A stretch of 6,593 bases of DNA from NCBI RefSeq assembly GCF_910587525.1, contig NZ_CAJULS010000129.1, positions 1-6,593 of the forward strand, given 5' to 3'. The stretch comes from an uncultured Oscillibacter sp. GTDB lineage: Bacteria > Bacillota > Clostridia > Oscillospirales > Oscillospiraceae. Positions 1-4,420 of this stretch are shown here, piece after piece. Below the pieces are notes generated by a model. It saw only the letters and a list, made by a program, of their open reading frames with translations, searched no databases and was not told the origin of the DNA. The translations under genes and the position numbers were made by a program. Position 1 is the stretch's first letter; every line of letters begins with the position of its first letter.

Positions 1-144
1 GACGAGATCGCCCGGAATATCGGCAGCGCCAGGGAGGTGGTCTCCAAGGTGCTGAAATATCTGGCCGAGGAGGGCGTGGTCTCCCTGGGCCGGGGGCGGG
101 TGGAGCTGACGGACCCGGAGAAGCTGCGAAAATTTCTCCCATAA
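1..144 (+). CDS. Crp/Fnr-family transcriptional regulator, C-terminal fragment
   Basis: The first 47 codons read straight through from the window edge to a TAA stop and form the helix-turn-helix end of a Crp/Fnr regulator. The segment DEIARNIGSAREVVSKVLKYL is laid out like the family's turn plus recognition helix (compare RETVGRIL in CRP and VETISRLL in FNR). A short beta-wing, VVSLGRGRVELTD, follows, and the end LRKFLP is typical. The recognition helix keeps the Glu that in CRP and FNR contacts the G of the half-site (R-E-V-V-S-K). The effector-binding N-terminal domain lies outside the window, so the signal sensed (oxygen, redox, cAMP, other) cannot be read. The gene sits 71 nt upstream of a redox operon in the same orientation, and a TTGAT/ATCAA palindrome lies between them. 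Regulation of that operon, or autoregulation, is therefore a reasonable inference. Confidence 0.88.
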   Translation, partial: DEIARNIGSAREVVSKVLKYLAEEGVVSLGRGRVELTDPEKLRKFLP

Positions 145-172
145 TGTAATTCGGTCACATACACCGCCCCCC

Positions 173-197
173 TTTTTTGATATACTAAATCAAAAAA
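173..197. promoter_or_regulatory. 25-bp palindrome containing a -10-like TATACT (candidate operator/promoter)
   Basis: TTTTTTGAT (173-181) and ATCAAAAAA (189-197) are perfect 9-nt inverted arms around ATACTAA. The whole 25 bp is symmetric about base 185 except for one pair. TATACT at 181-186 resembles a sigma-A -10 box, while no good -35 lies 17 nt upstream. The half-sites TTGAT/ATCAA are those of FNR-type sites, but the gap between them is 7 nt rather than the canonical 4. The element is an AT island between a Crp/Fnr gene and a redox operon. It could instead be a weak hairpin at the end of the regulator transcript; its stem lacks GC, which argues against a terminator. Confidence 0.45.
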
Positions 198-215
198 GAA
201 AGGACGGTGTTTTGC

Positions 216-452
216 ATGAAAGCGGCGATCTCGCTAAACCCGGACGCCGAGGTGGTCAAGGCCGTGCGGGAGGGCCTGAAGCGCACCGGGGGCTACTGCC
301 CCTGCCGGCTGGAGCGGACGGAGGCCACCAAGTGCATGTGCCGGGAGTTCCGGGACCAGGTGGAGGATCCCAATTTTGAGGGCTTCTGCCACTGTATGCT
401 CTACTACAAATCCTACGGGAAAAAGGAGAATGAACATGAGAGAAGTCAATGA
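216..452 (+). CDS. ferredoxin-thioredoxin reductase catalytic-type [4Fe-4S] protein
   Basis: This 78-aa protein carries the three Cys-X-Cys pairs of the ferredoxin-thioredoxin reductase catalytic (beta) subunit: CPC at 28-30, CMC at 40-42 and CHC at 58-60, in the context GGYCPCR, KCMCREFRD and FCHCMLYYK. In the characterised family the second Cys of CPC and of CHC form the redox-active disulfide, and the other four bind a [4Fe-4S] cluster. By analogy those would be C30/C60 and C28/C40/C42/C58. The protein should pass ferredoxin electrons to a thioredoxin disulfide in the cytoplasm, and a thioredoxin gene overlaps its end. ATG 216 was chosen because AAAGGA (199-204) sits 11 nt upstream; an in-frame GTG at 207 is only 2 nt from that site. 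No variable (alpha) subunit is seen, which resembles the single-subunit relatives of anaerobes. Confidence 0.87.
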   Translation: MKAAISLNPDAEVVKAVREGLKRTGGYCPCRLERTEATKCMCREFRDQVEDPNFEGFCHCMLYYKSYGKKENEHERSQ

Positions 453-756
453 AAAGACCTTTGAGCAGGAGGTTTTGCACTCCGGCCTCCCCGTGCTGGT
501 GGACTTTTACGCCGACTGGTGCGGCCCCTGCCGGATGATGGCCCCGGTGGTCCACGAGCTGGCGGAGGCGTATGAGGGGAAGATGAAAGCGGTGAAGGTA
601 AACGTGGACGAGGCCGGAGCGCTGGCCGCGTCCTACGGCGTGAGCAGTATCCCCACCCTGGCGTATTTTGAGGGCGGGCAGCTGAAGGGCGTCTCCGTGG
701 GGTATGTCCCCAGGGAGGACCTGGAGGGGAAGCTGGCCCAGTGGGGGCAGGCCTGA
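436..756 (+). CDS. trxA: thioredoxin
   Basis: This 106-aa protein has the usual length of a classical thioredoxin. It shows the active site WCGPC at residues 28-32 in the context LVDFYADWCGPCRMMAP, the buried Asp23, and the cis-proline Pro73 in SSIPTL. It is a cytoplasmic dithiol reductant for proteins such as ribonucleotide reductase and peroxidases. ATG 436 (MREVNEKTF) is preferred over ATG 430 because AAGGAG at 423-428 is 7 nt from 436 but only 1 nt from 430. The start overlaps the end of the upstream iron-sulfur gene by 17 nt, so the two are almost certainly co-transcribed and translationally coupled. The pairing suggests that this thioredoxin is reduced by ferredoxin rather than by an NADPH thioredoxin reductase, although no such reductase gene can be ruled out elsewhere. 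A strong terminator follows 27 nt downstream. The exact paralogue name is uncertain. Confidence 0.95.
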   Translation: MREVNEKTFEQEVLHSGLPVLVDFYADWCGPCRMMAPVVHELAEAYEGKMKAVKVNVDEAGALAASYGVSSIPTLAYFEGGQLKGVSVGYVPREDLEGKLAQWGQA

Positions 757-783
757 CGCCGTTCCGGCGGTATGGAGAGAAGG

Positions 784-816
784 AAGAGGAGGAGCCTTAC
801 GGCTCCTCCTCTTTTT
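784..816 (+). terminator. intrinsic terminator of the redox operon
   Basis: A perfect 13-bp stem (784-796 with 801-813), a TTAC loop and a T run at 812-816, placed 27 nt after the thioredoxin stop. This is a textbook rho-independent terminator for the plus strand. Confidence 0.93.
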
Positions 817-982
817 ATATTGGTATTTGCTGTCCTGGTGTTTTTTAATGATAACATAATTTATAACATATCAATATGAAAAAAAGGAGTATATACTGGT
901 TGCAGAGGTTGGGCCGCCCCCCTGACGCCCCGTCTCCCAATTATCTGCAATTTTGAATTTTTAATAGATTGGAGGTGTTCAA

Positions 983-1156
983 ATGCCAAATACAACCTGC
1001 GAAAACTGCAAACACTTTGTTCAGCACTATGTAAAAGAGAAACGATCCCAATTCGTGCCCATTTATGAGGGCCACTGCGCCCATCCGCGGCTGAAATCCA
1101 GGAAAACCGACACGCCCGCCTGTGAAAAATTTTCCCCCAGAAAAAGCGATACATAG
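983..1156 (+). CDS. small cysteine-rich protein (57 aa), function unknown
   Basis: A 57-codon frame starts at ATG 983 behind a strong GGAGGTG (971-977) and ends at TAG 1156. The protein begins MPNTTCENCKHF and has four cysteines, at 6, 9, 32 and 47, in the pattern CxxC...GHCxHP...CxKF. That spacing looks like a small metal or iron-sulfur binding fold, and similar tiny proteins are widespread in Clostridia, but no named family is recognised with certainty. It has no signal peptide or membrane segment. The upstream region (817-970) is strikingly AT-rich near 841-890 and may hold a promoter, but no clean -35/-10 pair stands out. A weak terminator-like hairpin follows. A second Cys-rich gene lies downstream, and redox genes lie upstream behind a terminator. 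A role in metal binding or redox is only a guess. Confidence 0.75.
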   Translation: MPNTTCENCKHFVQHYVKEKRSQFVPIYEGHCAHPRLKSRKTDTPACEKFSPRKSDT

Positions 1157-1221
1157 TTTCTCCGCCGCCCGCGCACACTAACGCCACTGAATCGAGAGCA
1201 CGGCGCGCGGCCAGGCGGAAC

Positions 1222-1254
1222 AAGGCTCCGTCCCACGCCGCGGGCGGAGCTTTT
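1222..1254 (+). terminator. probable intrinsic terminator between the two Cys-rich genes
   Basis: AAGGCTCCG (1222-1230) pairs with CGGAGCTTT (1245-1253), including one G-U pair. CCC (1232-1234) can pair with GGG (1242-1244) inside the loop after a one-base bulge. Only four T (1251-1254) follow the GC stem, so read-through into the next gene is likely. Confidence 0.5.
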
Positions 1255-1293
1255 GTTCAGTACTTCAATATCACACATCGGGAGGAATGGATC

Positions 1294-1485
1294 ATGACCA
1301 GAGACTGCACCAACGGCGGCTGCGCCTGCACCCCCAACCAGAGCATCAAGTGCACCGTCAATAACTGCGCCCATCACTGCCAGGACACCCAGTACTGCGG
1401 CCTGAACACCATCCAGGTTGGCACCCACGAGACCAACCCCACCATGGTGGAGTGCACCGACTGCCAGAGCTTCAAGCTGAAATGA
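1294..1485 (+). CDS. DUF1540 domain-containing Cys-rich protein
   Basis: This 63-aa protein has nine cysteines (5, 10, 12, 20, 25, 29, 35, 54, 57). From residue 18 it reads IKCTVNNCAHHC, then YCGLNTIQVGTHE, and ends ECTDCQSFKLK, which is the DUF1540 pattern found in Firmicutes, often in spore-formers. The domain's function is not established; the conserved cysteines and the HH pair suggest metal binding. The N-terminal CTNGGCACTPNQ adds a second Cys cluster. The start is ATG 1294, with GGAGG (1281-1285) 8 nt upstream. A hairpin follows directly after the stop. It is the second of two adjacent small Cys-rich genes. Either it has its own promoter, which is not visible in the 137-nt gap, or it is read through the weak hairpin upstream. 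Confidence 0.88.
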   Translation: MTRDCTNGGCACTPNQSIKCTVNNCAHHCQDTQYCGLNTIQVGTHETNPTMVECTDCQSFKLK

Positions 1486-1487
1486 TT

Positions 1488-1511
1488 CCAGGGGGAGCAG
1501 GCTCCCCCTGG
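1488..1511 (+). terminator. GC-rich hairpin directly after the DUF1540 stop (T-run absent)
   Basis: A 24-nt perfect inverted repeat begins 2 nt after the stop codon and folds into 10 bp with a CAGG loop. There is no following T tract, so it may stabilise the mRNA 3' end or act as a non-canonical terminator. A classical intrinsic terminator is not supported. Confidence 0.4.
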
Positions 1512-1714
1512 AGGACCCCCACCACCAGTGACATCGGTCGCTGGTGTGTGCGCCCCAAGGACGCACGGGTCTAGGTATTTTCGCCACGTACACGCCGCGG
1601 CGAAAATAATTTGAATTTCTTCTCTTGCCTCCGGCAAAAGAACCGGGAAAACCTACGGTTTTCCCTGGCCCCTTTCCCTGTGGACGGGGCGGCCCGTCCG
1701 GGCCGCCCGTCCAC
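1488..1714. other. intergenic array of consecutive hairpins (possible structured RNA or repeat element)
   Basis: The 263-nt gap before the transporter genes holds no credible gene but at least six separate inverted repeats in a row. They are 1488-1511 (10 bp), 1523-1546 (10 bp with an ATCG loop), 1576-1608 (TATTTTCGCC/GGCGAAAATA, 10 bp, 13-nt loop), 1620-1642 (9 of 10 bp), 1643-1668 (GGGAAAACC/GGTTTTCCC plus two further pairs) and 1680-1714 (15 bp with one bulged G). A shorter GTGCG/CGCAC pair lies at 1548-1566. None is followed by a T run. Together they could be a structured non-coding RNA, a long 5' leader of the transporter operon, or a degenerate palindromic repeat element. Confidence 0.5.
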
Positions 1715-1748
1715 CCTGGAGACGGGTACATACGAGGGAGGGGTTCCT

Positions 1749-2105
1749 ATGAAGAAAAATAACTGGCCCGCTGTGATTGCCGGCGGGGCGGCGGGGGCCG
1801 CCAACGGGCTCTTCGGCGGCGGCGGGGGGATGGTGTTTCTCCCCATCCTCTCCCGCTGGGGCGCTCTGGAACAGCGCAGGCTCTACGCCACCTGCGTGGG
1901 GGTCATCTTTCCCGTGTGCCTGGTGTCGGCGGCGGTGTATCTGCTGCGGGGCGGTGTGTCCGCCGTAACGGCCCTGCCGTATCTGGCGGGGGGGCTCATC
2001 GGCGGCTTCTTAGGCGGAAAGCTCTACGGTAAAATCTCCACCAAATTTCTCAAGTGGCTCTTCGCCGCCTTCCTCTTCTACGCGGGGGTGAAATATCTGC
2101 TGTGA
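1749..2105 (+). CDS. TauE/SafE-type membrane transporter, N-terminal half protein
   Basis: This 118-aa, very hydrophobic protein has about four membrane segments (roughly residues 7-34, 46-66, 74-94 and 100-118). A glycine-rich motif, GLFGGGGG, lies at 20-27 in the first, as in each repeat of the TauE/SafE (TSUP) family, whose members export or import sulfite, sulfoacetate and other small anions. Family proteins are normally about 250 aa with two such repeats; this gene encodes only one. The second half is the next gene, which overlaps by 4 nt, so the two probably form a heterodimer equal to one full transporter. The start is ATG 1749, with GAGGGAGGGG (1734-1743) upstream; the longer frame reaching back to 1611 runs through hairpins and has no ribosome site. 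The substrate is not readable. Confidence 0.82.
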   Translation: MKKNNWPAVIAGGAAGAANGLFGGGGGMVFLPILSRWGALEQRRLYATCVGVIFPVCLVSAAVYLLRGGVSAVTALPYLAGGLIGGFLGGKLYGKISTKFLKWLFAAFLFYAGVKYLL

Positions 2106-2482
2106 CGGACTGGATTCTCCCCTTTCTCTGCGGGCTGGGGGCCAGCGTCATCTCCGCCTGGGGCGTGGGCGGCGGGACGCTTTTGCTGCTGGTGATGACC
2201 CTCTTTTTGGGCGTGGACCAGCGGACGGCCCAGGGGATCAACCTGCTGTTCTTTCTGCCCACCGCCGTCAGCGCCCTGGTGTGCCACTGGAAAAACGGCT
2301 ATCTGGACAAGCCCACACTCAAAGCCGCCGTTCCCCCGGCGGTGATCCTGGCCCTGGCGGGGGCCTGGGCCGCCACGGCCCTGGACGTGGAGCTGCTGCG
2401 CAAGCCCTTCGGCGTGTATCTTCTGCTCTCCGGCGTCAGTCTCATCTGGCCGGGAAAGAAAAAGGGGGAGAACCCCTCTTGA
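2102..2482 (+). CDS. TauE/SafE-type membrane transporter, C-terminal half protein
   Basis: This 126-aa hydrophobic protein has segments at about 5-36, 43-62, 72-94 and 102-116. The glycine motif WGVGGGT at 20-26 mirrors GLFGGGGG of its partner, as expected for the second repeat of a TauE/SafE transporter. The most likely start is GTG 2102, which overlaps the TGA of the upstream gene (GTGA). That gives translational coupling and roughly 1:1 synthesis. A GGGGGTG at 2083-2089 could serve as a ribosome site inside the upstream gene, although its spacing is long. The ending KKKGENPS is a basic cytoplasmic tail. The -35 box of the thiamine-operon promoter overlaps the last codons and stop (2479-2484). 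A single-base frameshift of an ancestral full-length gene is an alternative to a true split, but the clean start/stop overlap favours two functional genes. Confidence 0.8.
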   Translation: MTDWILPFLCGLGASVISAWGVGGGTLLLLVMTLFLGVDQRTAQGINLLFFLPTAVSALVCHWKNGYLDKPTLKAAVPPAVILALAGAWAATALDVELLRKPFGVYLLLSGVSLIWPGKKKGENPS

Positions 2483-2507
2483 CAGCCCCGCCGAAAAATG
2501 CCATAAT
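2479..2507 (+). promoter_or_regulatory. sigma-A promoter of the thiW-thiM operon
   Basis: A perfect -35 TTGACA (2479-2484), a 17-nt spacer and -10 CATAAT (2502-2507, five of six). Transcription should begin near 2513-2515, at the 5' strand of the riboswitch P1 helix. The -35 box contains the stop codon of the preceding gene. Confidence 0.85.
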
Positions 2508-2512
2508 GATCA

Positions 2513-2600
2513 TGAAAAACAGGGGAGCCGGAAGGCTGAGAGGAAGCGGCGCTTCGACCCTTTTACCTGATGTGGGTAATGCCACCGTAGGAAGTTTTCA
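2513..2600 (+). promoter_or_regulatory. TPP riboswitch aptamer (THI box)
   Basis: The conserved TPP-aptamer segments appear in order: GGGGAGCC (2522-2529), GGCTGAGAGG (2534-2543), ACCC plus a T run (2557-2564), ACCTGAT (2565-2571), GGGTAATGCCA (2574-2584) and CCGTAGGA (2585-2592). P3a is the GAAGC-GGC-GCTTC hairpin (2543-2555). The outer P1 helix pairs 2511-2520 with 2594-2602 (nine pairs, one bulged A). A terminator follows 12 nt after P1, so TPP binding should stop transcription of the thiamine-precursor transport and kinase genes. CCACCGT (2582-2588) can pair with ACGGCGG (2614-2620), all but one position, which would serve as the antiterminator. Confidence 0.96.
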
Positions 2601-2613
2601 TGGATGTTCCGAC

Positions 2614-2647
2614 ACGGCGGATACCCACCCGGGTATCCGCTGTTTTT
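2614..2647 (+). terminator. expression-platform terminator of the TPP riboswitch
   Basis: A 13-bp stem (2614-2626 with 2631-2643, one G-U pair) whose core GCGGATACCC/GGGTATCCGC is perfect, an ACCC loop and a T run at 2643-2647. It lies just downstream of the aptamer and ahead of the operon, as expected for an OFF switch. Confidence 0.93.
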
Positions 2648-2677
2648 GACTTCTTTGTGAGAGGAGCGTGTGGGGAG

Positions 2678-2830
2678 AGGTACACAACAGGCGTCCCGGT
2701 TCGCCGGGAGCGGGCCGAGGGGGAGCGCCCTGGGCCCCAGCCGCAAAGCAGCGATGGGAAGCCGTGTTCCGGCGTGAGAGGGGGCCAGCAAGCCCCGACC
2801 GAATTTCCAGACAGGCGCCGCCTGTTACCT
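2678..2830 (+). ncRNA. candidate second structured leader RNA / orphan riboswitch upstream of thiW
   Basis: The 260 nt between the TPP terminator and thiW are highly structured. A closing helix pairs AGGT (2678-2681) and AACAGGCG (2686-2693) with CGCCTGTT (2819-2826) and ACCT (2827-2830), giving 12 pairs around a 4-nt bulge. It encloses several arms: TCCCGG-TTCG-CCGGGA (2694-2709), a GCGG/CCGC and GGGG/CCCC arm (2710-2744), GCCG/CGGC (2761-2773) and GGGG/CCCC (2781-2796). The strand CGCCTGT (2819-2825) can instead pair with a second copy of ACAGGCG at 2811-2817, so two folds exclude each other. A terminator-like hairpin follows. I do not recognise the class: the conserved cores of the TPP, cobalamin, FMN, SAM, lysine and T-box RNAs are not present. 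Confidence 0.5.
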
Positions 2831-2840
2831 TGCCGTGCAA

Positions 2841-2888
2841 GGGGAAAACGCTGCTGGCTGACCGCCGTTTTCTCCCTGCGGTTCTTTT
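2841..2888 (+). terminator. second terminator-like hairpin just before the thiW ribosome site
   Basis: GGG (2841-2843) plus GAAAACG (2844-2850) pair with CGTTTTC (2866-2872) plus CCC (2874-2876), with one bulged T. A short TG and CGG separate the stem from TTCTTTT (2882-2888), and CCG (2833-2835) can pair with that CGG (2879-2881) as an outer helix. CCTTGC (2828-2833) with GCAAGG (2837-2842) is a competing hairpin that breaks the base of this stem. It ends 5 nt before AAAGGAG (2894-2900) of thiW. The loop is large (15 nt) and the T run is interrupted. Confidence 0.5.
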
Positions 2889-2908
2889 GATTCAAAGGAG
2901 TTATTTTT

Positions 2909-3427
2909 ATGAGGAGCAATTCTACGAAAAAACTGGCCCTGGCCGGTGTGCTGTGCGCCGTGGCCGTTGTGGGCAGTATGTTCTCCTTCCCTGTGTTCGG
3001 CAGCAAGTGCGCCCCGGTGCAGCACATGGTCAACATCCTCTGCGCCGTGTTTCTGGGGCCCTGGTACGGCGTGGCCGCGGCCTTCGCGGCCAGCCTCCTG
3101 CGAAACCTGCTGGGCCTGGGGAGCCTGCTGGCCTTCCCGGGGAGCATGTGCGGCGCGCTGCTGTGCGGCCTGGCCTGGTGGAAGTCCAAAAATCTCTGGC
3201 TGACCCTGGCGGCGGAGGTCTTCGGCACCGGCATCATCGGCGGGCTCCTGTCCTGGCCCGTCGCCGTGGCCTTCATGGGCGTAAACGCCGGGACCGTGGC
3301 CTTTACCGCCTATGTGGCGCCCTTCCTGGTCTCCACCGCCGGCGGGTCCGTTCTGGCGGGGGCGCTGGTATTCGCCCTGCAAAAGAGCGGGGCCCTGGGC
3401 GCCATGCGGGGCGCGCTGGAGCATTGA
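2909..3427 (+). CDS. thiW: ThiW, ECF transporter S component for a thiamine (thiazole) precursor
   Basis: This 172-aa integral membrane protein has about five to six hydrophobic segments (roughly 8-25, 40-60, 72-90, 96-116 and 137-158). It carries the ThiW signature region FPVFGSKCAPVQHMVN (27-42) followed by LGPWYG and SLLRNLLGLGSLLAFPGSM. ThiW is the substrate-binding subunit of an energy-coupling-factor importer and is predicted to take up the thiazole moiety (hydroxyethylthiazole). It needs the shared EcfA/A'/T module, which is not in this window and must be encoded elsewhere (group II ECF). The start is ATG 2909 with AAAGGAG at 2894-2900. It is the first gene of a TPP-riboswitch operon with thiM downstream, which fits salvage of thiazole. 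Its long leader contains two terminator hairpins. Confidence 0.94.
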   Translation: MRSNSTKKLALAGVLCAVAVVGSMFSFPVFGSKCAPVQHMVNILCAVFLGPWYGVAAAFAASLLRNLLGLGSLLAFPGSMCGALLCGLAWWKSKNLWLTLAAEVFGTGIIGGLLSWPVAVAFMGVNAGTVAFTAYVAPFLVSTAGGSVLAGALVFALQKSGALGAMRGALEH

Positions 3428-3445
3428 CCGCGGCAGTTCCCGCGG

Positions 3446-3467
3446 GGCCCGGTCCTCTGACCGGGCC
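3446..3467 (+). other. hairpin in the thiW-thiM gap
   Basis: GGCCCGGTC (3446-3454) and GACCGGGCC (3459-3467) form a perfect 9-bp stem with a CTCT loop. No T run follows at once (ATTTTTG begins at 3482). It may be an RNA-processing or stability element that lowers or separates thiM expression. A CCGCGG/CCGCGG inverted repeat lies just before it. Confidence 0.45.
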
Positions 3468-3503
3468 GTCCCGGGAGATCCATTTTTGAGGGAGGGAGCC
3501 CCT

Positions 3504-4310
3504 ATGCCGGATTTCACCCGTCTGGACGATATCCGGGCCCGCAGGCCTCTGATCCACTGTGTCAGCAATATTGTCTCTGCCAATGACTGCGCCAACGTGG
3601 TGCTGGCGGCGGGGGCCAGTCCCATCATGGCCTGCGCGGCGGAGGAGATGGCGGACATTGCCGCCGCCAGCGATGCCGCGGTGCTGAACACCGGCACCCC
3701 GGACGAGGCCCGGTTCCGGACCTGTCTCCTCCGCGGCCGGGAGGCGGCCCGCCGGAACCAGCCCGCGGTCCTGGACCCGGTGGGCGTGGGGGCCAGCCCC
3801 TGGCGGCTGGAGCGGGTGGGGACACTGCTGGACAGTTTCCCCGTCTCCATCCTCCGGGTGAACCTGGGGGAGGCCCAGGCGCTGCTCCGGACCGCCAGCG
3901 GAGAGCGGGGGGTGGACAGTCCCGCCCCCGCCTCCCTGGAGGAGCGGTCCGCCGCCGCCCTGGCGCTGGCGAGGCGGTACCGGACTGCCGTCCTCCTCTC
4001 CGGGCCGGAAGACCTGGTTGCCGGCGGCGGGCGCCTCTGGCGCATCTCCGGCGGCAGCGGGCAGATGGTCTCCGTCACCGGAACGGGGTGTATGCTGTCG
4101 GCCTTGTGCGGCGTGTTCTCCGCCGTGGAGCCGGAGCCCATGGCCGCGGCCCTGCTGGCCTCCGCCTTCTGGAAGACCTGCGCCCGCCGGGCGGAGGAGC
4201 GTTTCGGAGGGCGGGGCCCCGGCAGCTTCCGCACGGCCCTGCTGGACGCCGCCGGAACGCTGACCGCGGCGGAGCTGGCCGCAGAGGCGAAAATCAAAGC
4301 GATGCCATAA
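3504..4310 (+). CDS. thiM: ThiM, hydroxyethylthiazole kinase
   Basis: This 268-aa cytoplasmic enzyme phosphorylates 4-methyl-5-(2-hydroxyethyl)thiazole with ATP, giving the thiazole phosphate used for thiamine phosphate synthesis. Length and motifs fit the ribokinase-like ThiM family. The N-terminal substrate region reads PLIHCVSNIVSANDCANVVL (15-34), followed by GASPIM (37-42). NTGTP and the LDPVGVGAS segment come next. The anion-hole/catalytic motif GTGC lies at 193-196, with Cys196 matching the active-site Cys of E. coli ThiM. The start is ATG 3504 behind GAGGGAGGGAG (3489-3498). It lies 76 nt after thiW in the same TPP-controlled unit and is followed by a strong terminator. thiE and thiD, often clustered with thiM, are absent here, so the later steps must be encoded elsewhere. 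Confidence 0.96.
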   Translation: MPDFTRLDDIRARRPLIHCVSNIVSANDCANVVLAAGASPIMACAAEEMADIAAASDAAVLNTGTPDEARFRTCLLRGREAARRNQPAVLDPVGVGASPWRLERVGTLLDSFPVSILRVNLGEAQALLRTASGERGVDSPAPASLEERSAAALALARRYRTAVLLSGPEDLVAGGGRLWRISGGSGQMVSVTGTGCMLSALCGVFSAVEPEPMAAALLASAFWKTCARRAEERFGGRGPGSFRTALLDAAGTLTAAELAAEAKIKAMP

Positions 4311-4315
4311 GGCAG

Positions 4316-4343
4316 GCGGCCCCAGAGACTGGGGCCGCTTTTT
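4316..4343 (+). terminator. intrinsic terminator of the thi operon
   Basis: GCGGCCCCAG (4316-4325) and CTGGGGCCGC (4329-4338) form a perfect 10-bp stem with an AGA loop and five T (4339-4343), five bases after the thiM stop. Confidence 0.95.
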
Positions 4344-4420
4344 CAACGTCTGAGGCAAAAGACCTCCGCTCTCTTCTATTTCCTGCCGCCGCCGCATAGG
4401 TTGTCCCAGAGGTGATGCAC

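Noticed and set aside
884..956. Tiny leader peptide behind AAGGAG (884-889), TTG start at 900
   Set aside because: Only 18 codons, a TTG start and no attenuator-like structure or codon run to support a function.
1576..1608. Bidirectional terminator
   Set aside because: The A/T tracts are on the wrong sides of the GC core, so the hairpin is followed by A-rich, not U-rich, RNA in either direction.
1611..1748. Upstream extension of the first transporter half
   Set aside because: The added residues run through hairpin DNA and are not membrane-like, while the strong ribosome site sits directly before ATG 1749.
2694..2709. tRNA T-arm (CCCGGTTCGCCGGG)
   Set aside because: No acceptor stem, anticodon arm or D arm lies around it. 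It is a UUCG-type hairpin inside the larger structure.
2678..2830. Cobalamin (B12) riboswitch upstream of thiW
   Set aside because: AGGT/ACCT closure and fragments such as GGGAAGCC look superficially similar. The conserved core (GGTG...TCC, CCGC-ACTGT, and a B12 box ending GGAGACCTGCC) is not present.
2668..3489. 273-codon plus-strand frame across the structured leader and thiW
   Set aside because: It shares the region with the leader structures and the well-matched ThiW frame. Its translation is Arg/Gly/Pro-rich low-complexity text typical of GC-rich shadow frames.
2825..4297. 490-codon minus-strand frame opposite thiW and thiM
   Set aside because: It lies antisense to two recognised genes, and its composition (Arg/Ala/Pro/Ser) and lack of motifs mark it as a shadow.
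4375..4402. sigma-E promoter for spoIIP (TCTATTT ... CATAGGTT)
   Set aside because: The -10 match is poor beyond CATA, and the implied start site would fall on the ribosome-binding site.
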